Below are positions 45,452 through 55,237 of a stretch of 64,000 nucleotides of DNA, piece by piece; the first letter of the stretch is position 1; the number at the start of each line of letters is the position of its first letter. A program made the translations under genes and the position numbers. Under the pieces are notes generated by a model. The model was not told the DNA's origin. It made no database searches and was given only the letters and a program-made list of their open reading frames with translations. Location: NCBI RefSeq assembly GCF_022605165.1, contig NC_063077.1, positions 744,001-808,000 of the forward strand. Reading direction: 5' to 3'. This DNA comes from Purpureocillium takamizusanense. Lineage: Eukaryota > Ascomycota > Sordariomycetes > Hypocreales > Ophiocordycipitaceae.

Positions 45452-46262
45452 CGTCCTCGACCGCCAGCTCGTCGACAAGTGGTACAAGACGGACGACCAG
45501 GAGTCCTTCTACCTCGCTAGGCGCCTCATCTCCGAGGAGGGCCTGCTCGTCGGCGGCAGCTCCGGCTCCGCCATGGCCGCCATGCTCCGCGCCGTCAAGG
45601 ACTACGGCTTCAAAAAGGGCGACGTCGTCGTCGTCGTGCTGCCCGACAGCATCCGCAGCTACCTCTCCAAGTTTGCCGACGACGACTGGCTCGCCGCCAA
45701 CGGCCTGCTGCCTGTCAACGGCGTCGAGGCCGCCCACCGCACCGACGCCCCCGCTGCCTCCAGCGACCCCTACGAGGGCGCCACCGTCGGCTCCCTGCGC
45801 CTCAAGCCCGTCACCTCCATCGCCGCCAACGCCAGCTGCTCCGAGGCCATCGAGACGATGCGCGACAAGGGCTTCGACCAGCTGCCCGTCCTGTCGGCCT
45901 CGTCGTCGCGCCTCGTCGGCCTCGTCACCCTCGGCAACCTGCTGAGCTACATCTCGCGCGGCCGCGCCACCGGCCAGAGCCCCGTCAAGGACGTCATGTT
46001 CAACTTTGGCCGCCTCGACGAGATCGTCACGGACCCCCGCAAGGGCGCCACCGGTCAGTCCCCCGCGGGCGCCGCCGCTGCCAAGAGAAAGTTTGTCGAG
46101 ATCACCGTCGACACGCCCTTGTCGGCGCTGAGCAACTTTTTCGAGTGGAACAGCGCCGCCGTCGTTACGGAGAAGAGCGGCGACGCCAAGTCCCTGTCCA
46201 AGCCCATTGCCGTCGTGACCAAGGTCGACCTGCTCACCTGGATGGTCAACAGGAAGCAGTAA
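44591..46262 (+). CDS. CYS4: cystathionine beta-synthase
   Basis: Two exons: 44591-44856 and 44960-46262; 522 residues. The PLP-dependent core carries the Schiff-base lysine in [11 protein letters not shown], the PTSGNTGIGLAL loop formed across the splice junction, the cofactor-phosphate loop [10 protein letters not shown] and the SSGSAMAA motif. The C-terminus has a CBS-domain (Bateman) pair: [20 protein letters not shown] and [18 protein letters not shown]. There is no N-terminal heme-binding extension, as in yeast. The enzyme condenses serine and homocysteine to cystathionine, the first step of cytosolic transsulfuration. The intron is 103 bp and splits the Thr codon of SGNTG. Converges with the SRP receptor beta gene, 342 bp away; that gap contains no gene. 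Confidence 0.95.
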
Positions 46263-46604
46263 GGACCCGGCGGGGGCGAAACGAGGGGGAGCAGGCGCAC
46301 GAGGTAGACGAAACGACGCATTTTGGAGTTTGATTCATATATCATTGACTGGCATGGCGTTTGTTTTTCAACTTGGACACATGGGTGGCAGTAGACTCAA
46401 CATCTACACCGGATTTACGTAGATAGACGGCAATGGCCAATACTCGTTTTTGGTTCACCGAATGATGCTTTCCTCGAGGCATGTCTCGTCGCGGTCGGCC
46501 GAGTGTCATGTTCCAAGGCGTAATGTGAAGCAGGTCATGGCCCACTAATTGGCCCGACATTAAGGTATTCATATCGTACACGGGCGCAACACGCAGTGGA
46601 CGGC

Positions 46605-47600
46605 TCACACCCGCTGAGCTATCCACCACCACCACTTATCCACGTCAGCCTCGGCCGTGACACTCCCGCCAATGACTTCGACGTCGATATCAAACTCGCC
46701 CATCTGCTGAAACGAAAACTTTTCCGAGCCGTATTCACCCAGCCAGCAGTCCTGGTCGTCCTCCCCGGCGCCACCGACGTCGTCGATGCCCACGCCCGAG
46801 TCGAGCAGGCCCTTGCTGCGCGTGGCGCGGATGCGCGTCAGTTCCGCCTCAAGCTGCGCCTTGACCATGGTAGCCGGCAGCGCGGTGAACAGGTCCATCT
46901 TGTTGGCGGCGATGAGGACGGGCACCGCCCCACCCTTGCCCCTGGAGGATGACGACGATGACGCCCTGCGCTGCAGGTGTAGCAGCACGTCGTAGAGGTA
47001 CGCAGCCGTGGGCGCCAGCGCGTCGTGCTCGCCCACGGCCGCGGCGTCGACCATGAAGACGACGGCCTTGAGCTTCTTGCTGTTGTTGCTGCTGCCGCTG
47101 CTGCTTTTGTCTGCCGCGGCCCCCGTCGCGCGGGCGAGCCTCCCCATGGCGACGTTGCGCAGCTTTCCGTGCCCGGGGGTGTCGACGAGCAAGAACTTTG
47201 TGTGCGTGCCGCTGGCGTCGTCGCGGTTGCGGAACGACTTCCTCGTGGCGGAGTCGGTCGAGGCGTTGAGCTCGACGGCCTGACACGTCTGCGAGGTGTG
47301 CGTCTGCGCGGGCGCGAGGATGGGGGATGTGGAGGAGCTGCCGCCGCCGCCGCCGCCGCTACCGTCGACGACGGCGGCGTTATCGCTGCCGGCGCGCTCG
47401 AGGAGCGTGGCGAGGGCCGTCTTGCCGGCCTGCGAGGGACCCAGCAGCAGCACCACGGGCGGCGTCGTGTACGTGGCCGACGAGGCGAGCACCACATGCA
47501 GCAGGATCGGGGCGCCGAGGACGATGAGGATGCCGAGGAGGATGACGGGCAGGGAGGGCGTCATGAGCGTCTCGACGACTGAGGTGAAGGTCGTGGCCAT
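46605..47600 (-). CDS. SRP102: signal recognition particle receptor beta subunit
   Basis: Single exon, 331 residues from the ATG at 47600. An N-terminal transmembrane helix (VILLGILIVLGAPILLHVVLA) anchors it in the ER membrane. A small-GTPase domain follows: P-loop GPSQAGKT (54-61), DTPGHGK (140-146) and NKMD (233-236). The C-terminus ends in DKWWWWIAQRV, the aromatic tail typical of SR-beta. It recruits the SR-alpha subunit and couples GTP binding to handing over the ribosome at the translocon. Several Ser/Gly/Asn low-complexity loops are inserted (for example residues 80-92 and 165-174), making it longer than yeast Srp102. An in-frame ATG further upstream at 47867 would add 89 residues without domain support and would disrupt the N-terminal anchor. 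Confidence 0.92.
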   Translation of the reverse strand: MATTFTSVVETLMTPSLPVILLGILIVLGAPILLHVVLASSATYTTPPVVLLLGPSQAGKTALATLLERAGSDNAAVVDGSGGGGGGSSSTSPILAPAQTHTSQTCQAVELNASTDSATRKSFRNRDDASGTHTKFLLVDTPGHGKLRNVAMGRLARATGAAADKSSSGSSNNSKKLKAVVFMVDAAAVGEHDALAPTAAYLYDVLLHLQRRASSSSSSRGKGGAVPVLIAANKMDLFTALPATMVKAQLEAELTRIRATRSKGLLDSGVGIDDVGGAGEDDQDCWLGEYGSEKFSFQQMGEFDIDVEVIGGSVTAEADVDKWWWWIAQRV

Positions 47601-48220
47601 TTTTTTCTCGTCGGTGCGTGCGAGCGCGCACGCGGCGGGCGGGCCACGGGTGGCGTGTCGTTCGTTGCTTGGTAGGGAAGGACGTCGAGGGGCGGCGGTG
47701 GATGGATGATGGCTAGAGGAAGCCCGCTCGCTCGTGAGAAGGGAAGCCTCGACAGACGGGACGGCGAGGGCTTGTCTGTGGAGGGCGGTCGACGCCGGCG
47801 ATGATGGTGGTGGTGGTTGTCGCACGCAGCTAGATAGAGGCCAGACGTGCACGGATTTGTGGTGCACGACGCAGTTGGGCAGCTCACTGATTAGTGGGGT
47901 ATCTGGCGGCTAGGGACAGGGCCGGAGGCTCCCACCGCCGTCCCACCTCATCACCTCAGCCCATTATGCTGCTGTGGCGCTCCCTCAACACGCCACTCTC
48001 CTGTTCACCTACACTACAGTATAGGTACCTACCTTACCTAGTAATAACCTAAAATGCTTGAGGCTACGACGCTGCATTCCCATTTTCACCGAAACATCGT
48101 ATCAATATTTTGCGTCGTTTTATTATCAATCATATATCATGCAGCTTTATAAAGATGAAACCTAGGTCCCCTATATACTAACTGAGTACGAAGTACACTA
48201 GGCTTGATTTTCCGGATTTG
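47601..48220. other. intergenic region, AT-rich near the CVNH gene
   Basis: No gene recognised. It changes from GC-rich leader sequence of the SRP receptor gene to AT-rich sequence after about 48000. A GTACGAAGTAC element lies at 48186-48196. Confidence 0.5.
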
Positions 48221-48833
48221 CTAACACACAAGGTTGCCGCCTTGGTTGCAGATGACAGTGTCTATTTTCCAACGTTAGCGACAACTGTCCTCTACAGGTA
48301 TAGTAGTTATCACCGTGACACCTACTAAGATCAATGGAAGTGCGGTGGTCCTTCTTGCCGTCCCCGCAGGTAGCGACAAGCGTGTTGTACCCCTGGAGGT
48401 CTATGTCGTGGCACGTCCTAAAGTACCTGACACACACACGTCTCGTTAGCAACCAACCCCAGCCCTTGGCATTGTCTTTTAGCGCCTCTCTCCATATCGA
48501 TGTCTGAACTTACTGACTGCCTGGGGCCAGGTTGCCGCCCCTGTTCTGGAGGCAGCGACCAAGGTCAATGCCGGACCCTTTGTATCCCCCGTGACCGTCT
48601 CCGCACCGCGTGGTGAAGAAGTTCACGTCGCCGTTGCCCAGGTGGCGGATGCCCACTCCGCCACTGTTGCAGGTGTTCCAGAACCCGCCGCATCTACGTT
48701 TCTGGAGGTCCGAGTCGGCGGAACCCAGGTCGAGCTCTGTCTCATTGGCAGAAGCCGGAGGGATAGGATCAGCGATGGCGGCCGCAGCAGACATGCTGGC
48801 CAGAGCAAGACAGGCTATAGTGTTGAAGAGCAT
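48221..48833 (-). CDS. secreted cyanovirin-N homology (CVNH) protein
   Basis: Three exons assigned: 48833-48514, 48426-48314 and 48261-48221; 157 residues. Residues 1-22 form a signal peptide; LQKR at 44-47 is a likely Kex2 site before the mature domain. Two CVNH-like repeats follow. Repeat 1 contains TTRCGDGHGGYKGSGIDLGRC and then QNRGGNL in the same unit; repeat 2 contains TCHDIDLQGYNTLVATCGDG and TSIDLSRC. The last intron (48262-48313, 52 bp) is inferred. It has a CTAAC branch site 12 bp before its AG, and splicing yields ICNQGGNLVC, which mirrors the end of repeat 1. Reading through it would give an unrelated tail ending at 48198. CVNH proteins bind high-mannose glycans; roles in fungi are mostly unknown. 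Confidence 0.8.
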
Positions 48834-50031
48834 TCTAAAATTAAAGTCTTCAGTTATGTTTCTGAGATGGAAGAAGGGGGCTATGATGTGGTGGAACTGG
48901 TTGTCATCGATGATAAGATGCAGATCGATTGTCCTACTAAAAGGAACTTGCGGTGGTTTATATACGATTTCCTTCCTCTTTTCTGACCGGCGATTCAATA
49001 CCAATGACTTATTTACCATCGGCGTAAGAACCAGTGCCAGCAATACCATTCCGAGCCGGATGCTTCCCTTTCGGGTGACTTCAACCAGACCACTATTGTT
49101 CATCAAGGCCGTCAACCGCGCCATCAAGGTCATCCGTCCAACTCGACGCGCCCGTCAACCCCGATTTGGTTATTGCCGAACGAGTAGTTCGTAGGACCAT
49201 GTTTAAGTATGCATCGTCAATATACACGCCTCGCCGCTTATATACGCCCAGCGTCGCAGCCTTACACCACTGGCACATTCGCCACGGCCCAGGACCCAGG
49301 CGATGCATCGAATCCAAGTGCCCAATGTAACGGTAATGGCCTGTGGCCTCCATGAGCCCAATCAGATCCGAGCCTCTGCCAGGGATCAATATACGATTCT
49401 GACAGCCGCCTAGGACGTAGCGTCATCAACCGCGGGGGGGTGGGCGATTTTCTGCAAGCTGACTTCCTGTTTCAGACCCCGCAGGGCCGCAGCTGTGGGG
49501 GCAGTCCGACAATACCGGCAGCGCTGCAGAACTGGGACCTATCATCACACGGCACAGGTCCTAATATGATCAAACAATACCTTTCAATTGGTCCGTTGGC
49601 CGATAGCCCTCGGTAGAAGAGAGTTGTCGTAATATGGCCATCGTGCAAGATGTTACGGACGGCAAGCGGCTGACATACCTCCGTTCGATCCGAAGTAGTC
49701 ACCTACACAACCCAGCGTGACAATTGGGGACGGCAGTCTCACCCAGTTGGACGAAAGATACTCCATTAAATGCGTAGCCACCGTGTCAGAGAAGCGCGGC
49801 CGCATTCTACGTCGGGAAAATGGCCGCGCCTACATAGGGCAAAGTGGAGAGGCGGCACACTGACACTACTGTACCTCAGCGGGATATACTGTAATCGGTC
49901 GTGCTAGGTTGCTGGCGCGAGTTAATGCCTCCCGCCATGAGCTTGGTGCTGACATCATGAATTCAATGCTTGCGATTAGTGTGGTGAACCTTGCGTTTAT
50001 AGCGTGCGGGGTTGTGAGATGTCCATGAGCA
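48834..50031. other. intergenic region between divergent genes
   Basis: No gene recognised beyond the TATA box of the CVNH gene. Short frames around 49093-49389 on the minus strand have no recognisable domain. The right end should hold the promoter and perhaps a missing 5' exon of the aldo/keto reductase. Confidence 0.5.
48957..48964 (-). promoter_or_regulatory. TATA box of the CVNH gene
   Basis: TATATAAA on the minus strand, about 125 bp upstream of the CVNH ATG at 48833. Confidence 0.5.
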
Positions 50032-51186
50032 ATGAAACCGTTATCATCTCTCTCTGCCCATGTTTCAGTCGCGCCAATCTCAGTCTTGCTTTATTGTTTC
50101 CACTCCGTGCCGCACCTATTCCTTTTGATACAACCGAGTCTACTCTCTCTCGCCATCTCGCCGCCGGCCTCCATTCCGTCGACGAGGTTGCAGGATGGCA
50201 CTGAAATACCTGTGGTATGGGACCAGATGACCCATCGCAATGGCGGTTACTGAACGCGTTGAGGCAGCTCGGCTTCGGCACTGGCACGACGTGGTACAAG
50301 GTCGACCGCTTCTCTGCCTTTAACCCGGACATGGTCAAGATGGTCAAGGACGCCATCGCCGCCGGCTATCGTCATCTCGACACCGCCGAGGGCTATGGGA
50401 CTGAAGTCGAGCTCGGACTGGCCATCAAGGAAAGCGGCGTGCCCCGGGAAGAGCTCTTTGTCACCACAAAGTTAGCTCAGACCATTAGCGAGGGCAGCGT
50501 TGAAGACATACCCGCTGGCTTTGAAAGCTGTTTGAAACGGCTTCAGCTGGATTATGTCGACTTGTAAGGCTTTTGCAACGTCGCAGAGACATGACTCACC
50601 GCTGATGATGTTTTTTAGGCTTTGCCTCCATACTCCATATGCCAACAAGGACAACACATACGATGAAGTCGCCGTCGCCAAGTCATGGAAGCTCATTGAG
50701 GCCATACAGCGCTCTGGCAAGGCCCGCGCCATTGACATCTCGAATTTCCGCCGGACTCACGTCGAAAATCTGCTCAAAACCGCCGAGATCAAGCCTGTCG
50801 TCAACCAGATTCAGTTTCACCCTTATATTCAAGGCGCACCCGAGTACGCCAAATGGCTGCAGTCGCAAGGTATCGCCATCCAGAGCTGGATGGGCCTGGC
50901 TCCCATCACCTGGCTGGGCCAGAAGCACCTGGAGGGCACCTTGGAAGAGCTGTCAGCCAAGTATGGAGTCAATAAGAGCACCATCTTGATTCGCTGGCAG
51001 CTCGACCAGCAATTCATTGTCCTGAATACCACAAAAAAGGTCGAGCGGATGCAAGAGTACTTTGCGGCCGTGAATTTTGATTTGAGTGATGAGGATAGCC
51101 GCAGAATCACAGACATTGGCCAAGAAACGCATCTGCGGGTACCGGTCGGAAACCTTTTTGATGGAGGAGATTTCAGTCCATACTGA
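50032..51186 (+). CDS. aldo/keto reductase (5' end uncertain)
   Basis: Exons assigned: 50032-50214 (start uncertain), 50268-50563 and 50619-51186. The spliced core reads IPSTRLQDGTEIPV then LGFGTGTTWYKVD, the standard AKR opening. With the start at 50032 the catalytic tetrad is Asp99, Tyr104 (HLDTAEGYG), Lys129 (FVTTKLA) and His164 (LCLHTPY); all are present. NADPH-binding phrases STILIRWQLDQ and LNTTKKVERM follow. The enzyme should reduce aldehydes or ketones with NADPH. The problem is the start. Homologs begin with Met about 5-10 residues before RLQDG, but no in-frame ATG is there. The only upstream in-frame ATG adds about 50 hydrophobic residues that look like translated leader. A missed 5' exon or loss of the start codon are both possible. 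Confidence 0.8.
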
Positions 51187-52132
51187 TCATCTTTAAATAC
51201 CTTATACGCTTCGTACGTCGTATACATGTCAAGTTAGAAATCAGCCAAGTCTACTCGCTGCCGACGTTTCACCAGCATAATTATGTTTGTTAACATACTT
51301 GATATACTTTGTAGCTGATAGATGAATTGAGAACTGACTTAGCTGTCATCCCGTATAGGTTATCTTTCGGAGCAATCGGCATCCGACTTCGGGTTGTCTT
51401 GTCTGGTCAGGGGCGCGCGCCACAACCTGGCGGGATGGACGCGACAGGCTCGGCAGCACCAGCCACAGGGACCTGGCGGGTCTGCGGCGGGGCTCTTGCA
51501 GGTCCAAACCTCCAGGGCAGTTCATTCCCACTCGCGCTTGCCGTGCCAGCCGTCGGCGCTCACCTCAGCTCCAGAGCCCCTAGACCGATTCGGGCATGGA
51601 AGGCGCAAGCATCCAGCGACTCAGCCTCACAGAACGCCCAGGGCAAGTCGCTGGAGGGCAGGGCAGGGCAGGGGATAGCCGGGCTGAATTGGAAATTGAA
51701 CGGGGAGCGATTCCATCGACTGTCTCCTTTGGTGGACATTCGATTTTCGCCATTTGTTCTTTCCTTGCCGTAACTTTTTCACCCTCGTCCCGATCAACCT
51801 GCTGGTATACTATACCTTTATACGCCGCATGTAGCGACGGCGTGAGCCCTTTGCCAAGTACCAAGTATACGTACCTTTGTTTGGCGGTGACGACGATTCC
51901 CCGATTGACGGCAGGCGCGACGGACCCCGAAGGTCTGTCTGCGGGCAGGCGCAACCGATCTCCCGCTCAACGCCAACGCCAGCGCCAACGGCCGATCCGC
52001 GCGACTCCTGACCATCTCCGACCTCGCGCCTGCTTCCCCCCCTGAGCTCGTAACACCCGCAAGCCGCACGCTTGGAGCCCGTCCGCCGCCCTCTCGCCGC
52101 ATCCGCCGCCGCAGCGCAGCGCGGGCACGTAC
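51187..52132. other. intergenic region, promoter of the ankyrin/DHHC gene
   Basis: No gene recognised. The right half is GC-rich with CT-rich leader-like sequence. Confidence 0.5.
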
Positions 52133-54524
52133 ATGGGCAGCCCGACCCGTCCCAGCAGCGCCTCGGCTGCCTCTTCCTCAACCACCGCTCCGATTCACCT
52201 CTCGTCCAAGGCGTCGGCCGCCGCTCCGAAGCTCAACAGCGAGATGGAGATGGGCAGCCTGCCCGCTGACGCGGCGCCGCCGGCGACGGCGCCCGACAAC
52301 GACATCATGCAGGTCGCCCGCGTCGGCGACATTGCCGCCATGGAGAAGCTCTTCGAGTCGGGCGAATACGACGCGACGTATGCCGATGGCGAGGGCATCA
52401 CACCGCTGCATGTGCGAACCCTATAACCCCAGCTGCCTCGCGGCCCTGACGCACGGAAGCAGCTGACAGTGCCCAGTGGGCATCCATTAACAACCAGTAT
52501 GCCATGTGCAAGTTCCTCATCGAGCACGGCGCCGAAATCAACAAGAAGGGCGGCGAGTCGATCGCGACGCCCCTGCAGTGGGCAGCCCAGCGCTGCCACT
52601 ATTACACCGTCAACCTGCTCCTCCAGCACGGCGCCGACCCTCTCATCACCGACGCTCAAGGCTACAACACGCTGCACATCTCCACCTTCAACGGCAATGT
52701 CCTGCTCATCACCCTGCTTCTCCACCAGGGCATCCCCGTGGATGTCATCGACAGCTTCGGCCACACCTCGCTCATGTGGGCCGCCTACAAGGGCTTCCCT
52801 CAGTGCGTCGATGTCTTCCTGCGCTGGGGCGCCAGTGTCCACGCTGCCGACGAACAGGGCTTCACCGCGTTGCACTGGGCGCTTGTCAAGGGCAACCCCG
52901 GCTGCATCCTGAAGCTTATAGAGTACGGGGCCGACCGCTTTGCCAAGACCGAGTCGGGCAAGACGCCCGCTGTCACTGCCAGCGAGCTCAACACTCAACC
53001 CGCCTGGCACCGCGCCCTGCGCGAGTGCGGCTACGATGAGGACGGCCATGTCGCGATGCCCCCGTGGCCTGGCTCCAGCTACTTCCTCAAGGACAAGCGT
53101 GCCTTCGCGACCCGCTTCCTCTTCCTCTGGCCGTTTCTCCTTACCTGGAGCGTCCTCTTCGTGCTCTCTCGCTTCCCTGTCATACTGGGCATCCCGCTGG
53201 CCCTGCTCGCAATCTATGCCACTCTTGCAAGCGCCAAACAAGTGCTCGAATATGCCCCGTCCGACATGCGGCACTTCCACAAGACGGTAAGCCGCAGCGC
53301 ACCTACTCATATATGCTTTTGCTGATTGAAGCAGCCGTGGATGGCCGGCATCTTTGCCGGCTCTCTGTTCTTTGTCGGCATGGACTGGCTCTTCGTCATC
53401 CTGCCTGCGACGACGCGCACTGGGAGCTCGGGAGCGTCCCCCCATTACATCCTCAACCTGGTCTTCGCTGTCTTGTATTGCCTCACCACGTTCTTCTACG
53501 CCGCGAGCATGCGATATGATCCTGGTTTTGTACCCAAGCTGAACGGCATTGCCGAGCAACGAGCCGTCATCGACGATTTGCTTAAGGAATGGAAGTACGA
53601 CGAGGCCAACTTTTGTGTTACGTGCATGATAAGAACACCACTCCGGAGCAAGCACTGCAGGAGGTGTCAGCGTTGCGTGGCCAAGCACGACCAGTGAGTG
53701 GACCGGCCCTGATGTAGATGCGCGTGCTGATGGCTCTAGTCATTGCCCATGGGTGTACAACTGCGTCGGCGTCAACAACCATAGGCATTTCTTTCTGTAT
53801 CTTGTCTGCCTGACCGTGGGCATCTTCGCCTACGACTGGTTGCTCTACTACTGTAAGTCGTAATGCCTTGTGTATCATACATGCGCTGACTGGGGCAGAT
53901 TTTGGCAACATTACGGCAGACGCGTCAGAACAATGCGCTCTTCTCGGCACTGGTATATGCAAGATGCTGAATTCGGACGCGTACACTCTGATCCTGGCTG
54001 TGTGGATCTCTCTCCAGCTCATATGGGTCACCATGCTCGTGTTCACCCAGTTCTTCCAGGTGTCGCGCGCCATGACGACATACGAGAACATGACGGGCAT
54101 CCACATCAGCCCTGCCGTGACAGCCCTCACGTCCACTGGCACGCCACTTGACCCCAACTTGGCGTCCCTCGCAGCGCCCGGCGATACGCCGAGTGCCGCC
54201 AACAAACATCGTGGCGGCATGTTGAAGCAGTGGAGCCGGCTGCTCGGCGTCGATCCGTTCATCGAGACCATCACCGGGCGCGGGGCCGCGACGGGGAAGA
54301 ACAAGCGCAAGAAGAAGAACCCGTACAGCCGCGGCTGCCTGTCCAACTGCAAGGATTTCTGGTGCGATCCGGCACCCGTTTTTGGCCAGCGTGAGAATGG
54401 CTCTGCGGTGCTTGGGGGTGCCAAAGTGGACTACACAGCCATGTACGAAAGCCCAACGCTGATGCGACTCACTGGCATCCGGACAAGAGGAGGCTACGAG
54501 GCGGTTGGCACGGAGGAAGTCTGA
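52133..54524 (+). CDS. AKR1: ankyrin-repeat DHHC palmitoyltransferase (Akr1 type)
   Basis: Five exons: 52133-52411, 52477-53286, 53335-53693, 53740-53852 and 53899-54524; 728 residues. Introns are 65, 48, 46 and 46 bp and all phases agree. Residues ~60-300 hold a run of ankyrin repeats (for example [51 protein letters not shown]). Then come paired transmembrane helices, and a Cys-rich DHHC domain with [19 protein letters not shown]; the DHHC motif is residues 482-485 and spans a splice site. More helices and a cytoplasmic tail follow. The Cys forms the acyl-enzyme and transfers palmitate to substrate cysteines. Yeast Akr1 acts on Yck1/2 at the Golgi. The order ankyrin, two helices, DHHC, helices is diagnostic of Akr1/HIP14 proteins. 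Confidence 0.95.
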
Positions 54525-55237
54525 GCATACCCGTACTAAAGGATGCGAAAGAATCACTGCGAAGGGTTCGTGTTGTAATACCAAGTCATGAATGGTGTAT
54601 TGGTGCATTGCGCGGCATATAGACCGGTGGGCGTTGGCCATGGCCATGATGATGGTGGCTTGGATGGCATTGCGTGAGGGCTCATGACTGATGACGGAGC
54701 CACAAGTGTTGTAATATTATATTCATCCGCCATCCGGAATTGGGGCAATGCTCTCTGAAGATGATTGACCGTGGCTTGATCGTGTGCGCGAGATGTCAAT
54801 TGCACTGACAACTGCCATTGGTAAGGAGACTTGGGCACGATTTGTGTGGCGTCTGACCTTTTCGCAATGCTGCTCCTTAACTTACGGTTTGAATCAATTC
54901 GATGTCTTTGAACGCAACTGGCAATCCAGAGGACTGCAATTAACATGGCATGTCGATGAGTGATGAGGAGGGCGCGCCAACACGAACGCATTCAGAGCCG
55001 GATGTCAATTCACCGCCCAAGTCTCTGTTGCTCTACTGTTACCCATAATAGGTTAAATTGAAATTAACAGTGTGGTCTCCCACAAGAAATGTTCTGCATC
55101 AATGACCTGAACATCCTCCTATTTGATCAAATTTGGTTAACACTGTCCACACTCCCGCATCCCCCTTGCGAAGCCAACGCTGTCAAGTGTTGCCGCTAGA
55201 TTGTCTCCCGACAGCTACATACACATATGGACACAAC
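54525..55237. other. intergenic region between convergent genes
   Basis: No gene recognised in about 700 bp. It is more AT-rich than the flanking coding sequence and holds the 3' flanks of the palmitoyltransferase and AAA+ ATPase genes. Confidence 0.5.

Noticed and set aside
48198..48261. Alternative C-terminus of the CVNH protein ending at 48198
   Set aside because: It requires reading through a likely 52-bp intron and loses the second NQGGNL repeat end that matches repeat 1.
52195..53688. 497-residue minus-strand open frame across the ankyrin/DHHC gene
   Set aside because: It runs antisense to spliced exons and through introns of a well-supported gene, with no domain of its own.
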